The translations under genes were made by a program, and so were the position numbers. A stretch of 64,000 bases of DNA from Halosolutus halophilus. GTDB lineage: Archaea > Halobacteriota > Halobacteria > Halobacteriales > Natrialbaceae. How positions within the stretch are numbered: position 1 is the first letter of the stretch; each line of letters begins with the position of its first letter. The notes under the pieces were generated by a model. That model did no database searches, was not told the DNA's origin, and worked only from the letters and a program-made list of their open reading frames with translations. The stretch spans positions 806,001-870,000 of the forward strand of contig NZ_CP094974.1 of NCBI RefSeq assembly GCF_022869805.1, in the 5' to 3' direction. Below, piece by piece: positions 7,087 to 15,710 of this stretch.

Positions 7087-8352
7087 ATGGAACGACGAAC
7101 GGCGCTCAAACTGGCGGGCGGGGCCGTTTTGGCCGGGAGTTCGATCGCCGGGGGATATCAGGTCGTCTCCGAACGTGGTACGTGCGATTCCGGCGCGAAA
7201 GGCCATCGGTGGTGCTACGGCGTCGGCGGGCGGCTTGACGCCGTTACGGACGGGACGCTGTTCGCACGGGAGCAATCTGCAGAAGAGAAACCGTGGTACG
7301 AACGTCGCTTGCAGTCTGAACCGGTAGCCGACGGGGAGGTCGTCGCTCTCGACGCCGCCACGGGTGAGGTCCAGTGGACGTATGGCGAGACGGGGCAAAA
7401 CGACAGCTACACGGAGCTCGCAGTCGAAGACGGCGTGTACTTCGGCCACTGCGGCGACGACGATTGCACCGAGCTGATTGCAGTGGATGGGGACGGTGAG
7501 GAGCGCTGGACGCGGGACGTGCGCATCGGATATCGGCGTCCCATCGTGGCCGACGGGACCGTCTACGAGGATGGCCGACCGCTGCGTGCGCTCAACGCGG
7601 CCACGGGCGAAATACAGTGGACCTATCCGAAGGATCAGGACGGATCGGCCGCCGCGCTCCACGCCGCCGACGTCGTCTACGTGGGTTCCAACACCGCCAT
7701 CGTCGCGCTCGATCCAGACGACGGAGCCGTTCGCTGGCAGTACGACCTCGGCGAGGACACCGTCGACACGTCGTTCGAGGACGGCGTCGCGTACGTAGTG
7801 ACCGCCGAACAGGTCGCCGCAGTCGCGGACGGCGATCGGGTGTGGCGCTGGGAGTTCGACGTCGATGTCGACAGAGAGACGGAGATCGTCGGGATCGCTT
7901 CCAACCACCTGCTCGTGCTCTCCACCGATGGCAGCGGCGAGTACCGGCTCCACGCGTTCGACCTCGAAATGGGCGATCGATCCTGGGTCTCCGATCCGAT
8001 CGAGAACCCGAATTCGGAGTACGATCCAGACGTCGCCGTCCACGATCAGAGAGCCTACGTCGGAGCAGCACAGCTCCGAGCACTCGACGCGGCAACGGGG
8101 AGCGAGCACTGGAACGTGGCACTCGACGCTGGGCCAGTCCAGTCGGTGACCGTCGGGGGAGCTGGCGTCGGCGGAGACCACGAGGTGTTCGTGCAGGTCG
8201 ACGAACACCTGCTCGCCAGCTTCACGCAGGACGGCGAGCGGACGTGGGACGAGTCCGTCCCGGGGAGAATCTGGAACTACCTGGCCGACGAGTCCGTGTT
8301 CGTGGCGACGGACGAGGGAATCTTCACGCTGGATCGACAGGACAACCCATAG
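7087..8352 (+). CDS. Tat-exported PQQ-type beta-propeller protein (421 aa)
   Basis: The start ATG 7087 gives a Tat signal (MERRTALKLAGGAVLAGSS). Beta-propeller blades recur from residue about 75: VVALDAATGEVQWTY, LRALNAATGEIQWTYP, IVALDPDDGAVRWQYD, LRALDAATGSEHWNV. The blades are diverged, unlike those of the 4618 gene, so it is an older member. No lipobox Cys follows the signal, and no PGF-CTERM tail is present, so secretion or Tat-anchor retention is possible. Ligand unknown. It ends 15 bp before an R-element. A long antisense frame is a high-GC shadow. Confidence 0.85.
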   Translation: MERRTALKLAGGAVLAGSSIAGGYQVVSERGTCDSGAKGHRWCYGVGGRLDAVTDGTLFAREQSAEEKPWYERRLQSEPVADGEVVALDAATGEVQWTYGETGQNDSYTELAVEDGVYFGHCGDDDCTELIAVDGDGEERWTRDVRIGYRRPIVADGTVYEDGRPLRALNAATGEIQWTYPKDQDGSAAALHAADVVYVGSNTAIVALDPDDGAVRWQYDLGEDTVDTSFEDGVAYVVTAEQVAAVADGDRVWRWEFDVDVDRETEIVGIASNHLLVLSTDGSGEYRLHAFDLEMGDRSWVSDPIENPNSEYDPDVAVHDQRAYVGAAQLRALDAATGSEHWNVALDAGPVQSVTVGGAGVGGDHEVFVQVDEHLLASFTQDGERTWDESVPGRIWNYLADESVFVATDEGIFTLDRQDNP

Positions 8353-8366
8353 GACCTCGTCCAAGT

Positions 8367-8579
8367 GCTGTACGCATTGGCGAAGCGATTGATACGAGAG
8401 GTCCAGTCCCTCACAGATATTTAATCGCTACCTGCGCCTTGTCTCTTGCAGAGCTTCCACGAACGACCGAGCGACTGGCAGAAGCGATGTACGAGATATA
8501 GAGGATGTATCCATCACGGCGACTCGCATTATTTCACCTAATTGGCTCTGAACTATCCGGTATAGAGACGTGCTTATGT
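8367..8579 (+). repeat. R-element copy 6 (diverged)
   Basis: The 5' end is weak (CTGTACGCATTGGCGAAGCGATTG). The middle has GCGCCTTGTCTCTTGCAGAG and ATATAGAGGATGTATCCATC and the end GGTATAGAGACGTGC. It begins just behind the stop codon of the preceding gene. Confidence 0.6.
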
Positions 8580-8609
8580 AATGTGATATCTTTCACAGTC
8601 AACTGGCGT

Positions 8610-9080
8610 TCACTTCCGTGTCCCACTGCCAGCGAGCCATCCGGCCAGCCCAAGCAGTATCAGCCCCGAAACGCCCGTAATAACAACCGGTTCTGTCGGG
8701 GTGTGGGTCGTTCCGGAGAATTTAATTCCCCACTCTATCCAGTGGATACCGACTATACCGAGGGCACCAGCCACACCGAGATGCCACCCGGTATGGTGGG
8801 CGTCGGTTGCCCAGCGATGAACGAGGTGCGCAGCAGCGGTACCGACCAGTCCGAGAAGAAAGAGTTCTGCGATAAACACCACTGGCGCAACGGCTTCTGG
8901 GTAATTCACCCCCAGTATCGTAGTAAGTCTCTTCGGATTGGACGGAAAGAGAAGAGACCATCGCCACGGACTCTCGAGCGTGTCAAGTGGAGCCGCCGCT
9001 CGAAGACCGTACACCCCTGCAAGGAGTACCGTAGCGAGAGTGGTATTCCGGAGAAACGAGTTCCACCGCGTATGCATCAC
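8610..9080 (-). CDS. Multi-spanning membrane protein of unknown function (156 aa)
   Basis: Four hydrophobic segments are visible (about residues 12-29, 62-86, 98-115, 131-150) with short loops; loop motifs include FPSNPKRLTTILGVNY and HWIEWGIKFSG. No recognised family. It is the only gene between R-element copies 6 and 7 and is read against them. MMHTRW offers two adjacent starts. Confidence 0.65.
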   Translation of the reverse strand: MMHTRWNSFLRNTTLATVLLAGVYGLRAAAPLDTLESPWRWSLLFPSNPKRLTTILGVNYPEAVAPVVFIAELFLLGLVGTAAAHLVHRWATDAHHTGWHLGVAGALGIVGIHWIEWGIKFSGTTHTPTEPVVITGVSGLILLGLAGWLAGSGTRK

Positions 9081-9114
9081 CCATACTTCAGTCTACGATG
9101 TGATGATTATTTTG

Positions 9115-9312
9115 CCTGTACTTAGCGGTCATTAACGTCGCAAACCGAGTCGAATCTTGTGGCACATTCGCGCCTTATATTCAGCAGCGACTGGGCCTTA
9201 TACCCAAATACTGACAGGAACTGGGTGCGAGATACAGAGGATGAGTTTAGGACGACGGCTTCGTTTGCTTCATCCCGAAGTCAATGAAGCAACTGTTCAG
9301 TAGATATGCGAA
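9115..9312 (+). repeat. R-element copy 7 (full length)
   Basis: Starts CCTGTACTTAGCGGTCATT, with GGCACATTCGCGCC, TATTCAGCAG, GATACAGAGGATGAGTTTAG and the hairpin GGCTTCG...CGAAGTC, ending GTTCAGTAGATATGCGAA. One of the best full-length references. Confidence 0.85.
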
Positions 9313-9641
9313 TGGAACGCTGCGGAAGGACTCGAACATCCGCGGGCAAAGCGAGCGGTTCGCCGCCGGAGCGGGGTGAAACCTCGCAACGGTGGTTTTT
9401 TGACATCAACGGGTTTTACCGGGTTCGATCGAACGAGCGCAGCGAGTGAGAGAAGACCCCGGTAAAAGAGGGAGTTGTACTGATTGGTCGGCGCCACCGA
9501 CTCTCTCACCTCACTGAATGACCAGCGTAGCAATTACAGCCGTATACGACACCGCTTCACTCCTTCAAACGCTAATCTGAACAGCGCCCTCCCAGCGGAC
9601 CGGTATCTTGTTCTATTCGTAGTATCTTCTTTCATTCACGA
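9313..9641. other. Gap with a GC-rich palindromic block, no gene
   Basis: 9316-9470 is rich in short palindromes (CCGCGG, GCGAGCGG, GAGCGCAGCGAGTGAG) of a type common beside integrated haloarchaeal elements. A fragment (TTCGAGTCC on the minus strand) recalls a tRNA T-loop but no tRNA can be folded. 9480-9641 shows nothing clear. Confidence 0.3.
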
Positions 9642-10859
9642 ATGGCAGCCATCGCTAACGGGAAGTGGCGAGCACTCGTCCTGGTCGGGATCGCGGAGTT
9701 GTTCGCGATGACGCTGTGGTTTAGCGGGACAGCAGTCGGCCCGGAACTGGCCGAGATGTGGCACCTCTCCGCTGCCGAGACGGCGTGGCTGACCAACGCT
9801 GTCCAACTGGGCTTCGTCGTCGGTGCACTGCTGTCGGCAACGCTCACCATCGCTGATGTCATCCGGCCTCGGTATCTTTTTGCAGGCTCTGCGCTCGCCG
9901 GTGCTGGTGCGACAGCACTCATCGCTGGCTTCGTCTCGAGTGGCCTCCCGGCCATCGTCCTCCGTTTCGCCACCGGCGTCGCCCTCGCTGGTGTCTATCC
10001 GACGGGGATGAAGATGATGGCCGCATGGTTCGACAAAGGGCGCGGCCTCGCTATCGGTGTCCTCGTCGGCGCACTCACCGTCGGTTCAGCGTCGCCACAC
10101 CTCATCCGGGCCGTCGGCGGCATCGGCCAACCAGATCTCGTGCTCTACGGGACCGCAGGGCTCGCAGCCCTCGGTGGGCTTCTCGTCCTCGCTTACGAGG
10201 ACGGTCCACACCAGCCTGAGGCGTCCCCGTTCGACCCCAGCGCGATTCGGCGTATCGTCACCGACCGTAGCGTCGTCCTGGCGAACACCGGCTACTTCGG
10301 TCACATGTGGGAACTGTACGCGGTCTGGACCTGGATACCGATCTACCTCGCTGCCAGCTTTGAGGCCAGCGGGACGGCCAACGCGGAACAACTCGCCGCG
10401 CTCCTGGCGTTCGGTACAATCGCCATCGGCGGCGGGGGTGCCTGGCTCGCGGGCTCGGCCGCTGATCGCTGGGGCCGCTCGCTAGTGACGAGCGTCTCGA
10501 TGGGCGTTTCCGGCACCGCCTGTCTCCTTGCCGGGGTCGTCTTCGGTTCGTCACTGGCCGTCATCGTCCCATTCGTCCTCGTCTGGGGCTTTTTTATCGT
10601 CGCGGACTCCGCACAGTTCTCCGCGGCCGTCTCGGAACTCGCCGAAGAGAGTTACGTCGGCTCTGCACTGACGCTGCAGACTGCCATCGGCTTTCTCATC
10701 ACCATCGCCTCTATCCAGCTGATTCCCCTGGTCCAAAACGTGGTTGGGTGGCAGTGGGCCTTCGTGCCACTCGTCGTCGGCCCGCTCGTGGGCACGGGTG
10801 CGATGCTGTGGCTACGAACGCTCCCCGAGGCTGATCGACTGGCAAGTGGGCGCGGTTGA
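9642..10859 (+). CDS. MFS transporter (405 aa)
   Basis: A 12-helix major facilitator. Helix 1 begins LVLVGIAELFAMTLWFSGTA. The loop between helices 2 and 3 is short, and the central loop carries ADRWGRSLV, the motif-A-like signature of the second half. The conserved GVYPTGMKMMAAWF segment after helix 4 resembles nitrate/nitrite and sugar-phosphate type carriers, but the substrate cannot be assigned. Start ATG 9642. It stands alone outside the repeat-dense zones, with coding composition typical of the stable genes at 13-17 kb. Confidence 0.85.
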   Translation: MAAIANGKWRALVLVGIAELFAMTLWFSGTAVGPELAEMWHLSAAETAWLTNAVQLGFVVGALLSATLTIADVIRPRYLFAGSALAGAGATALIAGFVSSGLPAIVLRFATGVALAGVYPTGMKMMAAWFDKGRGLAIGVLVGALTVGSASPHLIRAVGGIGQPDLVLYGTAGLAALGGLLVLAYEDGPHQPEASPFDPSAIRRIVTDRSVVLANTGYFGHMWELYAVWTWIPIYLAASFEASGTANAEQLAALLAFGTIAIGGGGAWLAGSAADRWGRSLVTSVSMGVSGTACLLAGVVFGSSLAVIVPFVLVWGFFIVADSAQFSAAVSELAEESYVGSALTLQTAIGFLITIASIQLIPLVQNVVGWQWAFVPLVVGPLVGTGAMLWLRTLPEADRLASGRG

Positions 10860-10882
10860 CATCCTCCCCGCCCTGAACAGTA
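10858..10882 (+). repeat. IS200/IS605-like end fragment
   Basis: TGACATCCTCCCCGCCCTGAA, overlapping the stop codon of the MFS gene, resembles the conserved left-end sequence of IS605-group elements. A related hairpin version is at 16645. No TnpA/TnpB follows. Confidence 0.4.
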
Positions 10883-10922
10883 GACGCCGAAGCTAAGTTG
10901 CGGCGTTGCTGGTAGGGGTGCT

Positions 10923-11153
10923 ATGGTCGAGACGACCGAAGCAAAACAAGTCTGTCGCGCCGCTTCTACCGTCGTTTACCCAGCGCTCGAGTTCGATATC
11001 AAACCCTGTGGAAGCTATACGAGAGAGGACTTTCTGGAAGTCCTCTCTCGTGTCGCTTTTGAGCAAGCGTTCGCTAACTCCGCTGGAAAAACGTGCCAGC
11101 TCGATCACGGCGAGGTCGTTGACGTAAATGCACACGACGCACTACCGAAGTGA
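10923..11153 (+). CDS. Hypothetical protein or transposase N-terminal fragment (76 aa)
   Basis: The frame encodes KQVCRAASTVVYPALEFDI and YTREDFLEVLSRVAFEQAF, ending VDVNAHDALPK. The composition is protein-like and the ending on a proline-lysine just before a stop suggests truncation. It sits beside an IS605-like end. I suspect the N-terminus of a haloarchaeal DDE transposase but cannot prove it. Confidence 0.4.
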   Translation: MVETTEAKQVCRAASTVVYPALEFDIKPCGSYTREDFLEVLSRVAFEQAFANSAGKTCQLDHGEVVDVNAHDALPK

Positions 11154-11251
11154 CCGACAAAAAGGTCCGATCCCGGAGTCGCGTGACGGGTCCGATTGCC
11201 GCTTCACGATCCCCTGACTGGCCCCGAGACCGGTGTGGACAATCGGAGATC

Positions 11252-11457
11252 TCAGTCGGACGCGGACTCGACGGTCACGTCCCCGTCTTCGGCGTCCTCG
11301 CCCCCTTGCAGTCGCCGTTCGGCCTCGTCGCGATCAGCGGGATAGCCGACGTCGATCCGCCAGCCGTCGAGGCCGATCGCGTCGATCGTGCGGCCGCTCT
11401 GGATCAGCAGGTCGATCGCCTCGCTGAGGTCGTACTCGCCGCGATCACGTTGTAAGC
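11252..11457 (-). pseudogene. C-terminal fragment of a sugar nucleotidyltransferase
   Basis: On the minus strand the frame reads EYDLSEAIDLLIQSGRTIDA, then GLDGWRIDVGYPADRDEAERRL and an acidic tail before the TGA at 11252-11254. This is the end of a glucose-1-phosphate thymidylyl/uridylyltransferase-type catalytic domain, as in N-glycan sugar activation. About three quarters of the gene is missing and no start exists. Confidence 0.7.
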
Positions 11458-11490
11458 AAGAACCCAGAACCCATACTCTTTTGAATACCT

Positions 11491-11523
11491 ATTCCTAATA
11501 GGAATCATATGCCTAATAGGAAG
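11491..11523 (+). promoter_or_regulatory. Dyad operator before the MNT gene
   Basis: ATTCCTAATAGGAAT at 11491-11505 is a perfect dyad around a central base; a second CCTAATAGG half-repeats within the start region (11512-11520). This looks like an autoregulatory operator for the adjacent winged-helix protein. Confidence 0.55.
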
Positions 11524-12189
11524 GGGTCAACCACGATCGCGGTGGAGTATCCATTCCCGGAGGAGCGAATATTTCGCTACCAAGCGATGCAAGACGTCCT
11601 CTCTGTCGTGATCGATTAGCCGTACTCCGAGTTTACCGTCAGCGAGCTTGCGACGGTGATCGATGGGAATCAGGCGACCGTCTCGAAGGCAGTTAAGTTA
11701 CTTTCCGCAGCTGGCGTCGTGGAGACGCGCAAGGAGGGACGAAAACAGTACGTCGGGATCAACCGCGATCGGCTCAGTAACCCTGACCCAGTCCTTTCAA
11801 TTCCACAGTCGGAGTTTCACAAGCCGGTCCGGGCGTTTCTCGACCACCTCCACGAAGAGGTCGACGAGTTGATCGGCGTCGTACTTCTCGGCAGTGTTGC
11901 TCGGGGAGAAGCAGACCGAGCCAGCGATATCGACCTGCTCATCATCGTCGAAAAAGACAAGACCCCGGCTCGACGTGCCGTGCAGTCGATCGTTCGCGAA
12001 CTCCAAGAGACGAAGTTCGACGGAGATCGATACACGTTCCAGACGTTGGTCGAATCCGTCGAGAGTGCCCGTAGAATTGGCGAGCGGTTACAAGAACAGT
12101 TCGACGAAGGAATAACTCTCGTTGGGTCAGACCAACTCGCTGAGATCAGAACGGAGGTGTATAGCGATGGTGAACGAAGAGATTCGTGA
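11509..12189 (+). pseudogene. Winged-helix MNT nucleotidyltransferase, interrupted by a TAG
   Basis: From ATG 11509 the frame encodes MPNRKGSTTIAVEYPFPEER, meets an in-frame TAG at 11617-11619, then continues to 12189. It has a winged-helix (TVSELATVIDGNQATVSKAVK, residues about 40-85) and a minimal nucleotidyltransferase domain (GSVARGEADRASDIDLLII, the GS...DxD motif). In HEPN/MNT toxin-antitoxin pairs such MNT proteins AMPylate and neutralise the HEPN partner. The partner overlaps its end at 12167. A shorter product from ATG 11656 would lack part of the DNA-binding domain. Either inactive, or re-initiated. Confidence 0.75.
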
Positions 12190-12657
12190 CGATCTGGCAG
12201 CCGCTGAACGAACGTTCGAAGACTCGCCGGTCACGATCGAAGAAGGACTCAATGTCGACGATCCCGAGTGGTCCAACTTCGTCGGGCCTGCCGACTTCTC
12301 GCAGCGGGATTCCATCTGCTTGAGCGAGGGTACTACACCGTTGTGATCGAGTCGGCTTTCGTCGCGATCGAACGGACGATCCAGTTTCGGCTCATCCACG
12401 ACGGAGCGATGGCACCCGAGGAAATCATCAGCAGCCATAGTCGGCTCTACCAGCGAGGAGCCGAGGCCGGATTGTACGCCGATCGATTCGGTGAGGAACT
12501 CACCGAGCTGTGGAATCAAAACCGGACGAAAACGTACTATCGACTCGGGATCGCGACCGAGGAGCAAGCCGAAGCGATGCGCCAACTCGCCACCAACTTC
12601 CACCACTATCTGGTTTCGACGAGTCGGATCAAGTACGAGTGTATTTGCGAGAAGTGA
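12167..12657 (+). pseudogene. HEPN-domain protein with frameshift (partner of MNT gene)
   Basis: ATG 12167 overlaps the MNT gene end by 23 bp. The first frame gives MVNEEIRDDLAAAERTFEDS to about VDDPEWSNFV. The HEPN-like helical continuation lies in the next frame (LLERGYYTVVIESAFVAIER, then WNQNRTKTYYRLGIATEEQA and LATNFHHYLV) to the stop at 12657. An indel between about 12265 and 12310 separates them. The family is a toxin ribonuclease or antidefence module. The usual Rx4-6H motif is not evident: Tyr follows NRTKT. Both genes of the pair are broken, so it is probably decayed. Confidence 0.7.
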
Positions 12658-12779
<122 letters not shown>

Positions 12780-12837
12780 CATACCGACCCACGGCTGTTT
12801 CAGAAGGAAAGGTATCGAACCAATAGGATTTCAACAG
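12780..12837 (-). repeat. Solo IS6-like terminus
   Basis: The minus strand reads GGCCCTGTTGAAATCCTATT with CTGAAACAGCC further in, as at 2214 and 4490. Confidence 0.45.
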
Positions 12838-13087
12838 GGCCATCGCTTCGTAGTTTCAACCGTTCTATCGAGGATGGAGGATACGTCGTCTCGAGCCAGC
12901 ACACTCAACGACGACGGGCAGATACTGACCGGAGGAAAGCCATAGAACTGTTCTCACGGGCGTCTAACCAATCCCCAGAGGGGCTTCAGCACTGTGCCGA
13001 TGGTCGTTCAACAGACGCCATCTAGATTTAACTCTGCCCAGTAGGATGGGCGTCAGGCCGATCGTCCGGACCAGCGTCTGTCTGTGT

Positions 13088-13720
13088 ATGACAGGTGAAT
13101 CCTGTGCCTGCTGTGACGAAGCCGTCGAACAGTCCGACGAGACCGAGCGAACGGCGAACTGGATACGCACCGAGACGAGCGTCCTCGACGCCGAACTGCC
13201 CGAAGCGTTGCGCTCGACGTTCGGCCGGTTCTTGGGCCAGCGCGTCGAGACCGTCGGCGAGTGGGTCAACGCGCTGCAGCGGGTCGTCGACGGCTCGGTC
13301 GCGATCGAGGACCTCTGTCACTCCCCATCGGAGACGGACCACGTCGGCATCACCGACGACGAGACGTACTACTTCGCGTGTTTTTACGACGCCGTCATCC
13401 TAGCTGTGATGACCGCGGAACCGGTCGGGATTCACACCGAGAGCCCGGACGGAACGGCTATCGAGCTCCAAGCGTCCGACGACGGGGAACTGACGGTCAC
13501 TCCGGAAACGGCCGTGTTCTCGTTCGGCATCGACGAGACTGTCGATCCGCCCGCCGGCGAGACCCCGACGCTGGAGCGTGGCTACGCGGCGATCTGTCCC
13601 TACGTGAAGGCGTTCCCGACGCCGGAGGCTTACGAGCAGTGGGCTGACACGGTAGCGGCGCCGACGGTCACAATGTCACCCGCCGACGCGACGGAACTTG
13701 CCGCAGCGCTCGCGGAGTGA
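13088..13720 (+). CDS. merB: MerB-like organomercurial lyase (210 aa)
   Basis: Product from ATG 13088 (MTGESCACCDEAV). After a helical N-terminal part (PEALRSTFGRFLGQ, residues about 35-75) comes YYFACFYDAVILAVMT, where Cys and Asp are spaced CxxD like Cys96/Asp99 of MerB. Later, AICPYVKAFPTPEAYEQW aligns with the Cys159 region. MerB cleaves the carbon-mercury bond of organomercurials, releasing Hg(II). No merA or merR is adjacent, so role could be a related protonolysis. The N-terminal CACC might bind metal. ATG 13046 would add unrelated residues. Confidence 0.7.
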   Translation: MTGESCACCDEAVEQSDETERTANWIRTETSVLDAELPEALRSTFGRFLGQRVETVGEWVNALQRVVDGSVAIEDLCHSPSETDHVGITDDETYYFACFYDAVILAVMTAEPVGIHTESPDGTAIELQASDDGELTVTPETAVFSFGIDETVDPPAGETPTLERGYAAICPYVKAFPTPEAYEQWADTVAAPTVTMSPADATELAAALAE

Positions 13721-13751
13721 GCGCCCACCACCGAGTCCGCGCTGAGTCGCG

Positions 13752-14384
13752 TTACAGGAGCTTCGACAGCAGATTCCGTTCGGCCCGCTGGAGATGTTCG
13801 ACGACGGTCGACTGGTCCAGATCGAGTTCGGCGGCGATAGTCTCGGCCGACACCTCACGGGGGACCTCGAAATACCCCATGTCGTAGGCCGTCTGGATCA
13901 CCTCCCGCTGGCGATCGGTCAGCTCGTCCAGTGGCTCCGGCGTGCCGTCGTATGGACCGAGCCTGTCGAGTTCCGTCGAGACGCCGGCGGCCTCGTACGC
14001 GCTGATCGTGTTCGCGATCGTCTCCTGTGGGCCGACGAGCGAGAACGACACCGACGCCTCGTCGACCTCCGGATCACAGGTCCCGATCAGGTCGTCGGCT
14101 TCGTCGGCGAGGTGTGGCGGCAGGTCGGGTGCGGTGAACTCGACGACGTAGATGTGGCCGGCGTCGGTCTCGGCAACGTAGCTCCACTCGTCGACACACG
14201 AAAGCGCCGAGAGCCGGTCCTCGTCGTACCGGTCTTCGGCCGTCACCTTGACGACCGCCCCGGTGCCGTGACAGGCGAGTTCTTCGATCTCTCGGATGCC
14301 GGCCGCCTCCCCGAGCTCGATCAGCTCTCCGATTCCGACCGCGTCGAACATCGCGTCGCTGACCGAGATGTCTGCTTCGCGCAT
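13752..14384 (-). CDS. Bat-type helix-turn-helix transcriptional regulator (210 aa)
   Basis: Starting at MREADISVSDAMFDAVGIG (14384). The C-terminus has the HTH_10 Bat-type domain: LTDRQREVIQTAYDMGYFEV, PREVSAETIAAELDLDQSTV, EHLQRAERNLLSKLL. The N-terminal ~150 residues form the bacterio-opsin-activator-like sensing fold without PAS domains. Such proteins regulate nearby genes in haloarchaea; target unknown. It converges on the merB-like gene (31-bp gap) and is divergent from the ABC exporter operon. A TATA-like TTTTTAC lies about 30 bp upstream. Confidence 0.85.
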   Translation of the reverse strand: MREADISVSDAMFDAVGIGELIELGEAAGIREIEELACHGTGAVVKVTAEDRYDEDRLSALSCVDEWSYVAETDAGHIYVVEFTAPDLPPHLADEADDLIGTCDPEVDEASVSFSLVGPQETIANTISAYEAAGVSTELDRLGPYDGTPEPLDELTDRQREVIQTAYDMGYFEVPREVSAETIAAELDLDQSTVVEHLQRAERNLLSKLL

Positions 14385-14410
14385 CGCCGTACGGGATACT
14401 TCGGCGAGAC

Positions 14411-14422
14411 GCGGTAAAAAAT
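14411..14422 (-). promoter_or_regulatory. TATA box of the Bat-type regulator gene
   Basis: On the minus strand AATTTTTTACC lies about 30 bp before the start at 14384. Confidence 0.45.
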
Positions 14423-14744
14423 TGATTCCGCTCGGCCGAGGGAGTGGCGCCCTGGCTGTGTCCGCTCCGGGTCGGACCGAGCGTTGACGAGCGGTCGCAC
14501 CGATGGTTCGGGGCCGTGCTGGGGCGTTCGCGGGGAGGGACTTAAATCCGCCCAGCATACCCGGCGTAACGGGGCTCTGACCCCAGGCCGTCTGTCTACA
14601 CAGAATGGGTCACCCCAGACCGAGCACCGAGAATTCGGCCCCGACTCTGCAACTGATCACACCGGCTGACGCAGCGGGGTCAGTCGGAGCTATCGCATCG
14701 TTCGCCACCCGACTGGCCGTACCCACTGCCGAACGGAGGGACCC
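14423..14744. other. Divergent intergenic region
   Basis: No gene seen. GC-rich and without R-element. A GGAGG ribosome-binding site at 14735-14739 sits 5 bp before the ATG at 14745, consistent with a leadered transcript for the ABC operon. Confidence 0.45.
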
Positions 14745-15710
14745 ATGACTGCGATCGAGACCAGCGGACTGACCAAGCGCTTCGGCGAGGACGTCGTCGC
14801 CGTCGACGGACTCGACCTGACGGTCGAGGAGGCGGAGGTGTTCGGCTTCCTCGGCCCGAACGGCGCGGGCAAGTCGACGGTGATCAACATGCTTCTCGAT
14901 TTCGTCAGACCGACTGCCGGCTCGGCGACCGTCCTCGGCCACGATCCGACGAGCGAGGCCGAGGCGATCCGCCGTCGGACCGGCGTCCTGCCCGACGGCG
15001 GGAGCCTCTACGAACGACTGACCGGTTCCGAACACATCCGGTGGATGGCCCGCGCGAACGACGTCGACAGTGACGCCGACGACCTGCTCCGCCGCGTCGG
15101 CCTGTCGACCGAGGCCGCCGACCGCGCGGTCGGCGGCTACTCGAAGGGGATGCGACAGCGCCTCGCGTTCGCCATGGCGCTGGTCGGCGACCCCGAGTTG
15201 CTGATCCTCGACGAACCCTCTTCCGGGCTGGACCCGACGGGAATGCGAAAGTTTCGTGAACTCGTCCGCGACGTGGCGGCCGACGGCACGACCGTCTTCT
15301 TCTCCAGTCACATCCTCAGCGAGGTTGAGGCGGTGTGTGACCGGGTCGGCATCCTGAACGACGGCCGTCTCGTCGCGACCGGCACGCCCGCAGCGCTCAG
15401 GTCGGCGCTCGGACTCGGCGGGTCGATCAGCGTCGTGGTCTCGTCGGTCCCCGCCGACCACAGACTCGACGCCATCGACGGCGTGCGACGCGTCACGATC
15501 GACGGGGCGACGGTGACAGCCACACTCACCGACCCCGAGGCCAAGGTCGAGGTGGTCTCGCAGCTGGCCGACCGGACGCAGGTCCGGGACATCCACGCCG
15601 AGGACACGTCGCTCGAACAACTGTTCGACACCTATACCTCCGGCGACGGGGCACCTCGACCAGCACCGGATGGGGAACACGACGCGACACCTGTGGAGGC
15701 CATCCGATGA
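14745..15710 (+). CDS. ABC transporter ATP-binding protein (321 aa)
   Basis: Walker A GPNGAGKST at residues about 40-48, signature GGYSKGMRQRL, Walker B LLILDEPSSGLDP and H-loop SSHILSEVE are all intact, so it should hydrolyse ATP. The ~70-residue C-terminal extension is typical of the CcmA/DrrA-type subunits of ABC-2 exporters. The last four bases overlap the start of the permease gene, giving translational coupling. Substrate unknown; drug, polysaccharide or copper (NosF/Y-like) export are common alternatives. A GGAGG sits at the start. Confidence 0.9.
   Translation: MTAIETSGLTKRFGEDVVAVDGLDLTVEEAEVFGFLGPNGAGKSTVINMLLDFVRPTAGSATVLGHDPTSEAEAIRRRTGVLPDGGSLYERLTGSEHIRWMARANDVDSDADDLLRRVGLSTEAADRAVGGYSKGMRQRLAFAMALVGDPELLILDEPSSGLDPTGMRKFRELVRDVAADGTTVFFSSHILSEVEAVCDRVGILNDGRLVATGTPAALRSALGLGGSISVVVSSVPADHRLDAIDGVRRVTIDGATVTATLTDPEAKVEVVSQLADRTQVRDIHAEDTSLEQLFDTYTSGDGAPRPAPDGEHDATPVEAIR

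Noticed and set aside
9319-9350. tRNA gene suggested by a TTCGAGTCC-like loop
   Set aside because: No cloverleaf, acceptor stem or anticodon arm can be drawn around it.
9297-9533. 78-codon minus-strand frame in the palindromic block
   Set aside because: Low-complexity basic translation (PLRRRTARFARG) typical of non-coding haloarchaeal GC-rich palindromes.
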